From the NCBI GenBank assembly GCA_029990175.1, contig JARKIP010000193.1, positions 1-64,000 of the forward strand: DNA of 64,000 nucleotides, written 5' to 3'. Position 1 is the first letter of the stretch, and each line of letters opens with the position of its first letter. This document shows, piece after piece, positions 33,967-44,880 of this stretch. The notes below the pieces were generated by a model. It did no database searches and had not been told where the DNA came from. It saw nothing but the letters and a program-made list of their open reading frames with translations. The position numbers and the translations under genes were made by a program. This DNA is from Petunia secreta. Its lineage: Eukaryota; Streptophyta; Magnoliopsida; Solanales; Solanaceae.

Positions 33967-36525
33967 CTATTCTTCTTCAAGATCTCCAATTTCTAGAATC
34001 CCAACACTACAGAAATTATATCGTCCCTCATCTGCTTCCTCCTCAGACTCTTCATCAACTAGGGACCGACTTGAACTTGTAGTAGGACTAGGCGTAGCTA
34101 CTCCTTTGCTACGTGACCTAGAACTTGAAGAACTCCTCTTAAGACCATAGTTTCTCTCATTAGCTCCAACTGCCGCAGCAACAGTACCCCAATTTAGATC
34201 ATCTCCCTCATATACTAGTTCATCATCCTCATCTTCAGGGCATCCATCTAACCATTCATTTGTCGTATCAACATTATCCAAGATAATTGGATCAATGTCA
34301 TCTCGCTTCTCCCAACGTCGCTTCAATGTTTTATTGTACTTAATGTACACTAAATCATTGAGACGCTTTAGGTCAAGCCTATTCCTCTTTTTGGAATGAA
34401 TCTGCGCATAAGTTGTAGAGATTAATTTATTGATGATATTAATAGTAATGTAAAATAGAAATTAAAATATAATAAATTTTCTACTCACATGTTCAAACAC
34501 ACTCCAATTTCTCTCGCATCCAGATGAACTACATGTTAAACTGAGTACTCTTATAGCAAACTTTTGCAAGTTTGGAGTTTGACCACCAAATTGATCCCAC
34601 CATTCAGCTAAAGAAAAAATAAATTTAAAGGTTAATAAGTATAATCAAGCCAAATCACTTAATTAAAACTATAAGGAAAACTAAATCAACTCGTTTACCT
34701 GGTGCTACAGTGTCTCTTGCTCTAACAGGCTGACCACAACCAAACATCCCAGATGCTTCTTTGTACTTAGGAAACTCACTCACTATTGCATCTTGTACTT
34801 TTTCATCCAACAACATCTTCACAACACATTTATGGTAATCCGACCAAACTTCTGCATCTATGCCATGGGTGGATGAATTGTTTTTGTAAAACAATCCTGG
34901 GTTCAAAATATGGGCTGCTGCATGCAAAGGCCGATGAAGTTGTTCATTCCACCTTTTATCAATAATTTCAAAAACTTTCTCATATTGCCTCAAATCGCCT
35001 CCAAAGCTCATTTCAATTGTTTCTTTGGCTCTATCCATTGCTTCATAAATGTAGCCCATATGTGGTCTTTTTTCCCCATCCACCAAATGGAGTACATTGA
35101 GCAAAGGACCACCAACTCGAAGTGATCGGACAACTTCATTCCAAAAATATGTAGAAAGAATAGTTGTGGCAACTTCTTTCCCCATAATTTCTTTTCCAAA
35201 TCTACTTTCTGTCCACTGTGGTGAGATCACCATAGTTCTCAAATTTTTCTTTTGCAAGTAAAGAGCTTGTAAAGTCAAGAAAGCCGTTGCAAATCTTGTC
35301 TTGCCTGGCTTCACCAAATTTCTATCACCAGTAAATGATCTCATCAAGTTCAACAACAATGGCCTTTGATATATGTAGGAATATACCTTCACGGCCTTCT
35401 TAAAAGCTGTAAAAGTAATATTTTAGTAGACATAACTATGAACTATAAAGAAAAATATATTAAATTTAAATTTACCTGAAGCATACGGATTTATCTTGAA
35501 GATGTCACCAAACATCAAATTGATACAATGAGCGGCACATGGAGTCCAAAAAATGTGTGGATATGCACCCATCATCAAGTTTCCCGTTTTCACATTCTCA
35601 CTAGCATTATCAGTCACAACTTGTACAACATTTTCAGGTCCAATTTGCTCAATAGTTGTCTCAAACAATTTGTACATTTTGGCGTGATCTGTAGATTCAT
35701 GGCTAGCATCATATGTTCCAAGAAACACACTACCTCTAGGAGAATTCACCAAAACATTGATGATCCTTTTCCCATTTCGTGCTGTCCATTTGTCCATCAT
35801 AATGGAACAACCAAACTTTGTCCACTGGACTTTATGTTCTTCAACAATATCATCTACCTTCTTCACCTCTTTTTTCAGCTGAGTCACCCTTATTTCATGA
35901 TAGGTAGGAGCAACCATTCCAGGGCCATGCTGTCCTACAAGCTCAATGAACCTATTAAAAGTAGGGTAATTGACACAGTTGAAAGGGAGCCCTGCATCAT
36001 AAATTCATGCAGCAAAAGCACTTACCGCCCGCTCCCTTAAAATCTTCTTGGTTTCATAATCTTTTCCCTTTCCCGAGGTACTCGAGCCTACCTTTCCCTG
36101 TGGTTTTTGTGAGAAATAAAAATTGATAGGACCTTTTGTCACGCTCTTGGATGACCCACTAGATGACATTTTTTGATTTTTTGAGGGAGGAGGCATCATT
36201 TCATCATATTCATCCATTTCATCATCTTCATCTAAATTGATAAAAGATTGCTCTTGAAAAATTTGAGCTTTCAAAAATTTTTTACCATCAACATACACTT
36301 TTATTTCTTCTCTAACTTCAGGCGGACAAGCGTCACATTGCTTAACGTTTTTATTCCCACCAATTAAATGGTGTTTATGACAACTTATACCACCCCTATA
36401 TGTATTTTTACAAAATACACAAATCACCGAATCTTTAGTAGGGCCTGCAATACCATATTGCCAATCCGGATCTTTCTTTTTATCATTTTTTTGGAACCAG
36501 AACCACTATCCTCTGCTGCACTCAT
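33967..36525 (-). pseudogene. hAT transposase, four exons, nearly open
   Basis: Exons on the minus strand are 36525-35476, 35406-34699, 34607-34489 and 34401-33967, with GT-AG introns of 69-91 bp that keep phase throughout. The order is standard: BED-type zinc finger (VICVFCKNTYRGG...CHKHHLIGG), acidic linker, DUF659 block (MMDKWTARNGKRIINVLVNS, then VTDNASENVKTG), a middle domain, and the hAT dimerisation domain (EWWDQFGG, LTCSSSGCERNWSVFEH, KKRNRLDLKRLNDLVY), then an acidic Ser-rich tail. The expected length is about 770 residues. Two lesions are visible. A TGA at 36007-36005 stands where relatives have Trp before IYDAG. The A7 tract near 36490 puts the first ATG one base out of frame. Either could be a sequence error, so activity cannot be excluded. 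Confidence 0.85.
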
Positions 36526-36658
36526 TACTGTTTTTTTTTTTTTAAAATTGACACTGTTATGCTGTGATTGAATAGGCTGTAGGAAGAATGAAAAAGAAAA
36601 AAAGATAGAAAAAATCAGCCCTTGATTCTGGAGATGAACTGAAGAAGAAAGAAAGAAA

Positions 36659-36706
36659 GAAGAAGAAGAAGAAGAAGAAGAAGAAGAAGAAGAAGAAGAA
36701 GAAGAA
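36659..36706 (-). repeat. (CTT)n / (AAG)n microsatellite
   Basis: About 15 uninterrupted AAG triplets on the + strand, upstream of the hAT transposase start. In the transposase sense this is a CTT run in the leader. Confidence 0.95.
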
Positions 36707-37019
36707 AGAAGCAGAAAGAATGAAAGAAACGTACGTACCTGTTCAGCTGGAGAAAGAAGATGAGAGCAGCGCAGCTTTTTTTGTTGTGTTTTAACACAAC
36801 CCTAATTTTGGGTTTGAAGTGTATTTACAGCAGCCCTTAAAAAAATTTAAAAAAATAAAATTTCAGCGCCTTTTTGCCTCGCCTCGCCTCGCCTCGCCTC
36901 TCCACTGTCGCCTAAGGCGACGCCTATGTCGCCTTTTCAAACCTTCAACACCTCAACCTCAAATGGCGAGAGAGGCTCACCTCGCCTCGCCTCTCTCGCC
37001 TTTCACAGAGGGATTGGAG

Positions 37020-37560
37020 GTAAATGGGGTGAATTTTACAGCTGCAAAGAAGTTCGCAAAGCTGTCATTCACCATGGAGAAGAGAACTCCAGTTGGAGGC
37101 TCGGGTAAATAAATAGTATTCGATGATGACGATTGTGATGGGATGATGTTTCCCTATCATGACGCCTTGGTTATCATGTTGAGAATAAATGACTCGGATA
37201 TCAAACGTGTCTTGATTGACCCCGGTTGCTCGGTCAACATAATCAGCTACGGGGCCATTAAAAAAATGTGCTGAAGGGAGAAGTTATCCCTAAGGCAATA
37301 GTGTTGACTGCCTTCAACAACTCCACTGAAAAAACATTGGGTGGAATCACACTCAAAACATTCGCCGAAGGAGTTTGCAAGGAAGCACTGTTCCAAATTC
37401 TACCTGAGGACATGGCTTATAATGTAATCCTTGGTAGACCATGGATTCACTCCATGGAAGCTGTTCCATCCACTCTTCATCAAGTGATAAAATTCCCTAC
37501 TCCATGGGGAGTTCGATCAATAAAAGGAGAGCAACAAGTAGCAAGAGAGTGATATTCGGT
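37020..37560 (+). pseudogene. Retropepsin region, outer Ty3/gypsy element (broken)
   Basis: Resumes the outer element after the hAT. EVNGVNFTAAKK, then FDDDDCDG, VIMLRINDSDIKRVLIDPGCSVNII (the active-site turn, with DPG rather than DTG/DSG), then LTAFNNSTEKTLGGI, MAYNVILGRPWIHSM and STLHQVIKFPTPWGV. Reading requires a frame change near 37270 and a stop near 37110. Aspartic protease of the pol polyprotein, inactive here. Confidence 0.75.
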
Positions 37561-37940
37561 TGCATTGAAGAGTAGAGTCGTCCCGACCGGACCAAAAAAA
37601 TAGCAACCAATGCAACCGGGGTCAAACAAAGAGGGAGAGTCAAGTTTCCAAGATGATCCCCGAGGAGAAGTGGGGAAGATCCTAGTGTGCATACAAGAAC
37701 CTTAGAAGCAAAAAGCCGAGGACTCCACCATAGAGGAGCTGGAATCTTTCACGTTGTCGAAAGAATTTTTCCAGAGAGGAAAGTGTTTGTCAGCTCGGAG
37801 TTGGACCCAGAGTCAAAGAAAGCTGTTATCAAAGTTTTGAAGTCCAACAACGATTGTGTTGCTTGGTCCCATTCAGACATGGTCGGTATCCATCCGGAGA
37901 TCATGATCCATAAATTGAATGCGGATCCCAATTCATCCCG

Positions 37941-39466
37941 GTGAAGCAAAAGAAAAGACCTCATGCCGGGGTAAAAAAGAAAGCAATCGAAGATGAAACT
38001 ATGAAGTTGCAAGAGAATGGCTTCATTAGAGAGGTGAAATACCCCGAGTGGCTAGCTAATGTAGTCGTCGTGCCCAAGAAAAATGGCAAATGGAGGATGT
38101 GTGTAGATTATACTGATCTAAACAAGGCCTGCCCGAAGGACTCCTATCCATTGCCACAGATAGACAGGTTAATAGACTCAATGGTTGGACACAAACTGTT
38201 AACCTTCTTAGATGTTTATTCAGTTATAATCAAATCTTCATGGATCTGAATGACGAAGAAAAGACCTCATTCGTTACTGACCGAGGCATCTTTTGCTACA
38301 AAGTGATGCCCTTCGGTTTGAAGAATGCTGGGGCGACATACCAAAGACTAGTATGCCGCATGTTCAAAGAGTACATCGGAAAAATCTATGGAAGTCTACA
38401 TAGATGATATTTTAATCAAGTCTATTCGAATGGAAGATCATCTGAACCATTTGAGAGAAGTTTTCGTTGTTCTGAGGCAATATGGCATGAAATTGAATCC
38501 TGAGAAGTATGCCTTCGGTGTAGGGTCAGGCAAATTTTTGGGATTCATAGTCTCCAAACAGGGAATCGAAGCCAACTCAGATAAGATCAAAGCTATCGAA
38601 GAGATCCCCGAGGAGCTGACCGGGGTAAAAGAAGTCCAACGCTTAACTGGCCGAGTCGCTGCTTTGACTCGATTTATCTCAAGGCCTTCGGAGTGATGCC
38701 ACAAATTCTTCTCTGTATTAAGGAAGAATAATCACTTCGAATAGACACTGCAGTGTAAAAAAGCGCTAAGAGAGTTGAAACATTATCTGGCTAACGCGTC
38801 GTTGCTCGCCAATCCAAAAGATGGTAAAACTCTGCTAGTTTACTTGGCTGTATCTAAGGTGTCAGTCAGTGCTGTGTTGGTTCGAGAAGAAGATGGCAAG
38901 CAACAACCAATCTACTATGTGAGCAAGACACTCCTCGATGCTGAAACTAGGTATCCTCATTTTGAGAAACTAGCACTTGCTTTAATTGTTACTGCTCGGA
39001 AACTACGACCCTATTTTCAATATCATCCAGTAGCAGCAGTTTCCACCTTCCGCTTGAGAAGTATGTTGCATAAACTTGAGTTGTCGGGGAAGCTATCTAA
39101 ATGGGCAGCAGAATTAAACGAATATGACATCACCTATCAACCCCGAACGACCATTAAATCCCAAGTTTTGGCTGACTTCGTAGCTGATTTTAGTGTTGGG
39201 ATCCTACCCGAAGCTGAAAACGAGAATTCAATGTCGAAAGGGTCTGCTTCAGGGCTATGGGTACTCTATACCGATGGGCGACTAATTCTAAGGGTTCGGG
39301 ATTAGGCATAGTGTTGAAATCACCCACCGGGGAGAAGATCAGGCACTCAGTTCGGTTTAAAAAGGTGACCAACAATGAGGTCAAATACGAAGCAGCCTTA
39401 GAAGGCTTGGAGTTAGCCAAAGAAATGGGGGTATAGAGAATTGAGTTAAGGTGTGATTCACAACTG
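37941..39466 (+). pseudogene. Reverse transcriptase and RNase H, outer Ty3/gypsy element (broken)
   Basis: RT blocks in order: GFIREVKYPEWLANVVVVPK, WRMCVDYTDLNKACPKDSYP, LTFLDVYS, then (another frame) FVTDRGIFCYKVMPFGLKNA and VYIDDILIKS (catalytic YIDD, about 38391), then KFLGFIVSKQGIEA. The RNase H part has QQPIYYVSKTLLDAETRYP, LNEYDITYQPRTTIKSQ, then a second, Tat-type RNase H (WVLYTDG, GSGLGIVLKSPTGE, YEAALEGLELA). Stops at 38694 (TGA) and 38742 (TAG) and frame shifts near 38220, 38380 and 39290 break it. Similarity ends at about 39466 and integrase is absent. The extra RNase H supports Tat-lineage membership. Confidence 0.85.
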
Positions 39467-39469
39467 GGA

Positions 39470-40063
39470 GATTCAATCACAACCAACTCGGATCGGTTCT
39501 GGATACTCTTCATAATAATCATCAGCCTCACGCTCAAAATACCTATCAACATTTGCGCCTCGGCATCGAAAATTTCCACGACCTCGTTAAACCTGCCTTC
39601 GTTAAACGAACGGTGGCTCATACTCAGCTTCGACCTCGGGAAACTATCTATCATCACCCTCTTCATCAATGACCATGACTTGTTTTCGGACCCCTTGAAG
39701 TGGTAATCTATCACCTCGGGGAATGCCCAAGTTTTGATGGTTAACTCGGGGATTGCCCAAGTTTTGTTATTCTGCTTGGGGAATGCCCAAGTTTTGTTGT
39801 TCAGCTTGGGGATTGCCCAAGTTTGGTTCAGCTCGGGGATTGCCCACATCATCATTTTGAACGACCTCATTCCTCAATCGTTGTTGACGAACTAGCTCAG
39901 CAAACTGCTCCAATTTCATAGGAGTGGAGTTGCTAGAACTAGTTTCGGACCCAAGCAAGGTCACAGACACTTTTTTTTGCTCGAGGTTTGCTACTCGAGC
40001 ATTCACTCCTCTCACCTCGACACTAATGCCTCGTATCGCAGCCAAGAGATCGGGTAGCGACAC
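39470..40063 (-). pseudogene. Gag-like ORF start of the 39.5-42 kb LTR fragment
   Basis: MSLPDLLAAIRGISVEV and a short coiled-coil-like stretch (VNARVANLEQKK), then repeats of the type NLGNPQAEQQ encoded by a 30-bp tandem repeat (39715-39850), then a basic C-terminal portion that shifts frame. It looks like the N-terminus of a retrotransposon gag. I do not recognise the family, and no nucleocapsid motif is seen before the truncation. Confidence 0.45.
39715..39850. repeat. 30-bp tandem repeat inside gag-like ORF
   Basis: Four to five copies of the type tcggggattgcccaagtttt followed by gttgttcagc, with one shortened copy. The period of 30 keeps the minus-strand frame open. Confidence 0.8.
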
Positions 40064-40214
40064 CTCAGGCGCTTCAACACCCTTTCCTTCACCTCCATTC
40101 CTAGCTAAGTTACCTGCACAAATGAAAGACCAAGAAAATATTAAGGTTAGAAATCATCTCACACACTCCCTCATTTTTATTGGGTGGCGCTCGGGTCCAC
40201 TTAATTTGTAGGTT

Positions 40215-41245
40215 TGGTCACTCAAAAACTTATTACAATTGGCTTCCTCGGTTTGATCAATTTCTCTAAGACTCTTCGAATTTGACAAGTCACGCTATCT
40301 CCTTCGGGAAGAGTGAATTAATTTTGACTCGATAGAACGGATGCTACTTTATCGCGCACGGGAGGTCAAAGAATTTTCTACGATATTTTGGACTTCGGTC
40401 ACCCTACGCACAAGTTCCTATAAGCTCAAAGAAATTAGTACGGCCTCGAATAGAAAGTTTTACTCTAGAGATCCACTAACGAGATTTATCGACCACAAGA
40501 AAAATAAGATATCCTAGGAGAATCTACCCTTCGTTTCCTCTTTTGGAAACATCGGACACAAAAACTCTTGTACGGACTAAAGTGGTCCACATTTTCCTCT
40601 TTCTTGCCGACAAATTTTCACCTGGGGTTTTAGCAATTTCACTTTACCCCTTTCTTCTTCAATGGAACAGTGAACTTATCACTTCCGATATGCGGACACT
40701 TAAAACTTTGTTCATAGTCCACTGACTCAACAAGATTCAGGTTGTTTCCTTCGTTACAACTTTTACGAACAGAATTAACTTAATTTCCAAGCCAAGCTAA
40801 GAACAGCTTCAACATCATCCGTACACTGTTATAATGTAATAATTTTCCGGCGTACGGACGGTGGATAAACGATGGAACATCGAAATTTAAGCACAAAACT
40901 TCAACCCAAATCAAACTCCAACCACCAGTTTCAACGACAACAACCAAGCTCAACTGGGGTTCAAAAACAGTACCACCACATTGGAGCAGTTCAACAATCG
41001 ACGAGAAACCATAGTCGACAAATGAGGTACAACCAATGCTCGTTTGATTCTCCAAATAATGAGGAACAAGAATCTGGGGTTGTTTAATCCAAACAACTAA
41101 CCAACAAACAGAAATTTTAATTTTTTTCTTTCTATTTTTTTTTTTTTTTGTAAATAAGAACAACACAAACGCGAAAATTTAAACAAAAGACACGGACGAA
41201 ATATAAAGATAAAGAACAGGATTGGGTTGTAAGAACAAGCCCAAA
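40215..41245. other. Leader of the LTR fragment, no gene
   Basis: Lies between the primer-binding site (minus strand) and the gag-like ORF. It contains a T15 run near 41137 and no supported frame. Confidence 0.45.
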
Positions 41246-41250
41246 CCGTA

Positions 41251-41261
41251 CTCTGATACCA
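41251..41261 (-). promoter_or_regulatory. Primer-binding site, initiator tRNA-Met type
   Basis: Minus strand TGGTATCAGAG, the most common primer site in plant LTR retrotransposons, six bases after the inferred LTR end at 41268. Confidence 0.75.
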
Positions 41262-42044
41262 AAATGGTGCAAGCTAATCAGAGAGAAGCTAGGCAACCGA
41301 ACTAGAACAGCGGAAAAGTAAACAAAGAACAAGATAGAAGCTAGACAAATCTAAGCTTCAATCCAAACGAACCCAAGGAACTGGCCTCGAGGCCGCTTAG
41401 ATGGGAACAAAGAATCACCTACACTAGGCAACAATCCTCAAGAAGACAGCCATGCTTCTTGCAAACTGAATGACCAAAGAAAAAGTTGTTCAAACGGGTT
41501 TCATCGATTGACCCAAGTTCTTATAATAGTCCCACGACGGGGTTCGGCTCACGACGGACACACAAAATAGCATACAACTAATATCAATATTCATCAACAA
41601 CTTCCTAAAATGAACTTGGCTAAGGGGTTTATATAGATAGCCTCAAGGGTCTGCTAGTAATTACAGTCACAAGCAACCAATAAGACATGGCCACGCAGGG
41701 CTGAAGTAACTCATGTGCTCGATGCTCTTGGCTTCGGTGCTCGTTCATTCATTTCGGCATATTTAAAAATGAACGCTCTCTTACCTCAGGCACATTGGCA
41801 GCCCTTCGGTCGCTTTACTTTTCGGCGTAAATGTTGAGTGTTCGGTCACTTCTTTCTCCGGGCTCGAGCTTGCAAATGCAGCCTTCATATTTTGCGCTCG
41901 GCCACTTATTATCCGAACGGTTGCTTTCTCCCGACCATGCCAGCTGAATGTGGACATCATGCAAGAGCTTGGCTTGGCTTTATGTCAACATCGTCGATGG
42001 GTTGAATGCTTGATCAGTACGGGTTCGCGCTATATCACTTGTCG

Positions 42045-43343
42045 AAAGTTATGTCGGATTGACGGCATTAGCAACCTGGACATCATTAACCTGCAATATT
42101 GAATAATAGATGCATAAATTGATGTAGGCTTATCTAATAAGCTAATTATTTCTGTTGAGTCAGTCTCGATTTCGATGTGATAGTGATTTTGTTGTAGAGC
42201 TAATAGCAAGATTTGGTGGAGACTTAGGAGTTCCACATAAGTGTGGTTCAGTCCGAGGACTTGTTTGTGGAATCTTAATATCCAATCTCCATTATAATCT
42301 TGAAACATCCCACCAATACTAGCCATGGATCCATTTGATTTGTAGGAACCGTCTATATTAAGCTTAATAATGTTAGTAGGGGTGGGAACCAAATCACTTT
42401 AATAATCTTACGAGTATCTCTACGAGGCTCATTTGAAGTAAATAGTTTGTATTCTAGGGTTCGATGATGAACCATGTTAAAGGCAAGGGCACTGTCCATA
42501 TTGCTAACATTATTGTTGTTACGATTCAACCACAAATTCCAAATGGCAAAAAACATGAACTCAAGCCAAGAGTAATATTTGTTATAGGGGGTGTTAGCTA
42601 GGTCTCGTAGATTTAGCAACCAATTTTGACCATCAATAGTGTGTGCATCTATAGAAACCTCTCTCCAGAAGTTTACAGCAATGGGGCATACTATAAAGAT
42701 GTGATATTGATCCTCTCCAATATGTTTACAAACTGAACACTTAGGATCAATGTGAATACCAATCTTACTAAGATAGCCTTTAGTAGGGAGTCGATTGTGT
42801 AAGCACTGCCAAAGTAAAAAATTAATTTTATTCAGCGTATCAATATCCGAAATCTACTTAAAATCTTGCTTGTCATTAGTATAATTTTCCATTAAAGCAT
42901 AAGTTGACTTTACTAAGAAAATACCATTAGAACAAGGAGCCTAAATATGGTGATCAATAGCAGTAGGAGTCATCAAAGGGATTATGAAATAAGTCACTAA
43001 TACTATCATGAAGGTCGAAAGAAAGTGTAAAGAGGTCCCAAGCCTGGTTATGGATTATATCTGACACTTTCAGGTTAATTTCATTTAAAGGAAGAGGACC
43101 ATGAATTTGGCTTCTAAAGCTTAGTCTATTAGGTAACCAACTATGATCCCATGGGGATACACTTTTGTCGTTCCATATAATCCAGTGAACATTATTGGTG
43201 CATAGAGGAAGTCCCTTTTTAATGCTCTTCCAAGTTAGGGAACTAGACTTTGTAGGAACCCTGTTAATGTATCTATTACTAATGACTTTAGACCACAAAG
43301 CATTTGGTTTAGTAAGAAGTCTCCAGGTAAAGTTAGTAAACAT
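42045..43343 (-). pseudogene. LINE ORF2 C-terminus: RT zinc-finger region and RNase H
   Basis: WRLLTKPNALWSKVISNRY, then SSSLTWKSIKKGL, a Cys/His region near 42730 (CSVCKHIGEDQYHIFIVCP in the third frame), WLEFMFFAIWNLWLNRNNN, and the RNase H fold KLNIDGSYKSNGSMASIGG...ELLSLHQILLLALQ...IEIETDSTEIISLL. The RNase H acidic residues (Asp of NIDGSY, Glu of YVELLSL, Asp of ETDS) are visible. Several frame changes break it. Confidence 0.8.
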
Positions 43344-43369
43344 GGCTCGGTTCTTATCACGAGCTTTAA

Positions 43370-44880
43370 CGATGCTAAGCCCCCTAGATGCTTAGGTTTA
43401 GTCACATTATCCCACGATAGTAAGTGAAATTTTTTTCTATGATTAGTCGTGCCCCACAAAAAATTCCTTTGTATTCTATGTACAATGTTTAAAGTCTTGG
43501 CTAGCAAGTGATTGAAATGCATAACATGTTTAGGAATTGTATTAAGAGTAGACTTAATCAAGGTTGTTCTCCCAGCTATGTTGAGGAAATATATTTTCCA
43601 ACTAGCCAGTCTAGAATTTAAATTATCTATGATGAAATTATAATCATCATGTCTAGGTTTATGATTTAGGATAGGAAAGCCTAAATATTTACGAAAGTGA
43701 TTACCTATTGGGATATCAAGGATTCTACCATATGAGTAGCTAAATGAGGTTTAATATTCTTAGAGAAAATAACCTTAGCTTTCATAGTACTCACTTTTCC
43801 CCTCGACATCTCACAAAATAAATCAAGTATTGATTTAATAGTATTAGCTGATTTTTCATTAGCTTTAACAGAGAAGGTGAGGTCATCATCAAAAAATACA
43901 TGAGATAATTCAGGTCCTAAGGGTGATAGTTTAATATGTTCCCAAAGATTTGCCTCTACTCTATTATCACTATATATGGATAGAAGTTTTAGGCATAAAA
44001 TAAAGATGTAAGGTGACATAGGGTCACCCTGCCTAATACCTCTCGATCTTGAAAAATAAGGAGTCTTAGCACCATTAATTAAAACAGAAATTATGGGAGA
44101 AGTAATGCAAGACAATATAAGCTTTGAGATTTTAGTAGGAAATTTAAAAAATGCTAGCATAGTTCGAATAAAATCTCATTCAATTCTATCAAAGTCCTTC
44201 TCTAAGTCAACTTTAATAATCATGTCTGCATTAACACCCTTCATTAGATTGAATTTGTTAATAACTTCCTGAATGATTATGGCATTATCAGATGCCCTTC
44301 AATTTTTAATAAAGTTGTCTTGACAAGGATGAATAAGAGTGTCTAAATCAGGCTTGATGCCATTAGCTATGATTTTAGTAACGACCTTGTAAATTATATT
44401 ACAAAGGCCTATAAGCCTAAAATTCTTAAAATTGATGGCATTCTTAACCTTAGGAATAAGACACAAATATGTAGAGTTAATATTGTTAGGCATAACACTG
44501 GTTGAAAAAACTTGGTGACAAAAAATTTTCACTAAATTTCCTACGATATCCCAGTATTTTTGGTAAAAATTGGGTGTAGTTCATCAAGACCAGGTGCCTT
44601 ATATGGTTTAAAAGAAAAGAGAGCATTTGTAATCTTAATGTCTAGTAGTGGTCTATCCAAAGTTGATAAATCAGTCCCATTGTACCAAATTGCATTGTCT
44701 TGTAAGGGCAATAAATTGCTAGACACATGATTTGAAATACAGAAATTTTCAAAAGAAGATTTCATATGCAACATAATTTTATCAGATTCAAAAATTAGGT
44801 TACCCAACTCATCTTGAAAAATGTGTGACCCTATTACGTCTCCTACGATTGAGAATTGTAACATGAAAAAAAATTATATT
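43370..44880 (-). pseudogene. LINE reverse transcriptase domain
   Basis: Blocks include YKAPGLDELHPIF, YLCLIPKVKNAINFKNFRLI, LCNIIYKVVTKIIANGIK, IIKVDLEKDFDRIE (then TGA at 44178-44176 where Trp is usual), SRSRGIRQGDPMSPYIFILC and HVFFDDDLTFSVKAN. The usual catalytic FADD reads FFDD here. The element is inactive. Confidence 0.82.

Larger units (their letters stand above)
33706..37010 (-). mobile_element. hAT DNA transposon (right end uncertain)
   Basis: The left terminus CAGTGTTTTGGACGGCG is a standard hAT inverted-repeat start. Both ends have the GC-rich subterminal clusters seen in hAT elements: gaggcgagaggcgaggcgc at 33757-33785, and cgcctcgcctcgcctcgcct at 36879-36900 and again near 36980. 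The transposase lies between them on the minus strand. The right terminus is not clear: candidates are near 36948 (caacac) and near 37008 (gcctttcacag). Neither is followed by a match to the eight bases CCTGAGAG that precede the left end, so the right flank may be deleted or rearranged. Confidence 0.75.
39467..42037 (-). mobile_element. Fragment of a different LTR retrotransposon (5' part)
   Basis: On the minus strand, LTR 42037-41268 (TGATATAGCG...TTGCA, with a TATA-like tatataaacc near 41630) is followed by primer-binding site TGGTATCAGAG (41261-41251, initiator tRNA-Met type). A leader of about 1.2 kb and the start of a gag-like ORF (from 40063) come next. The element ends abruptly at about 39467 against the outer gypsy remnant. 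The distal LTR is absent, so this is a rearranged or truncated copy. Confidence 0.65.

Noticed and set aside
36805..37112. + strand ORFs over the hAT right end (LASPLHCRLRRRLCRLF-type)
   Set aside because: They translate the GC-rich subterminal repeats and run into the outer gypsy gag/protease by chance.
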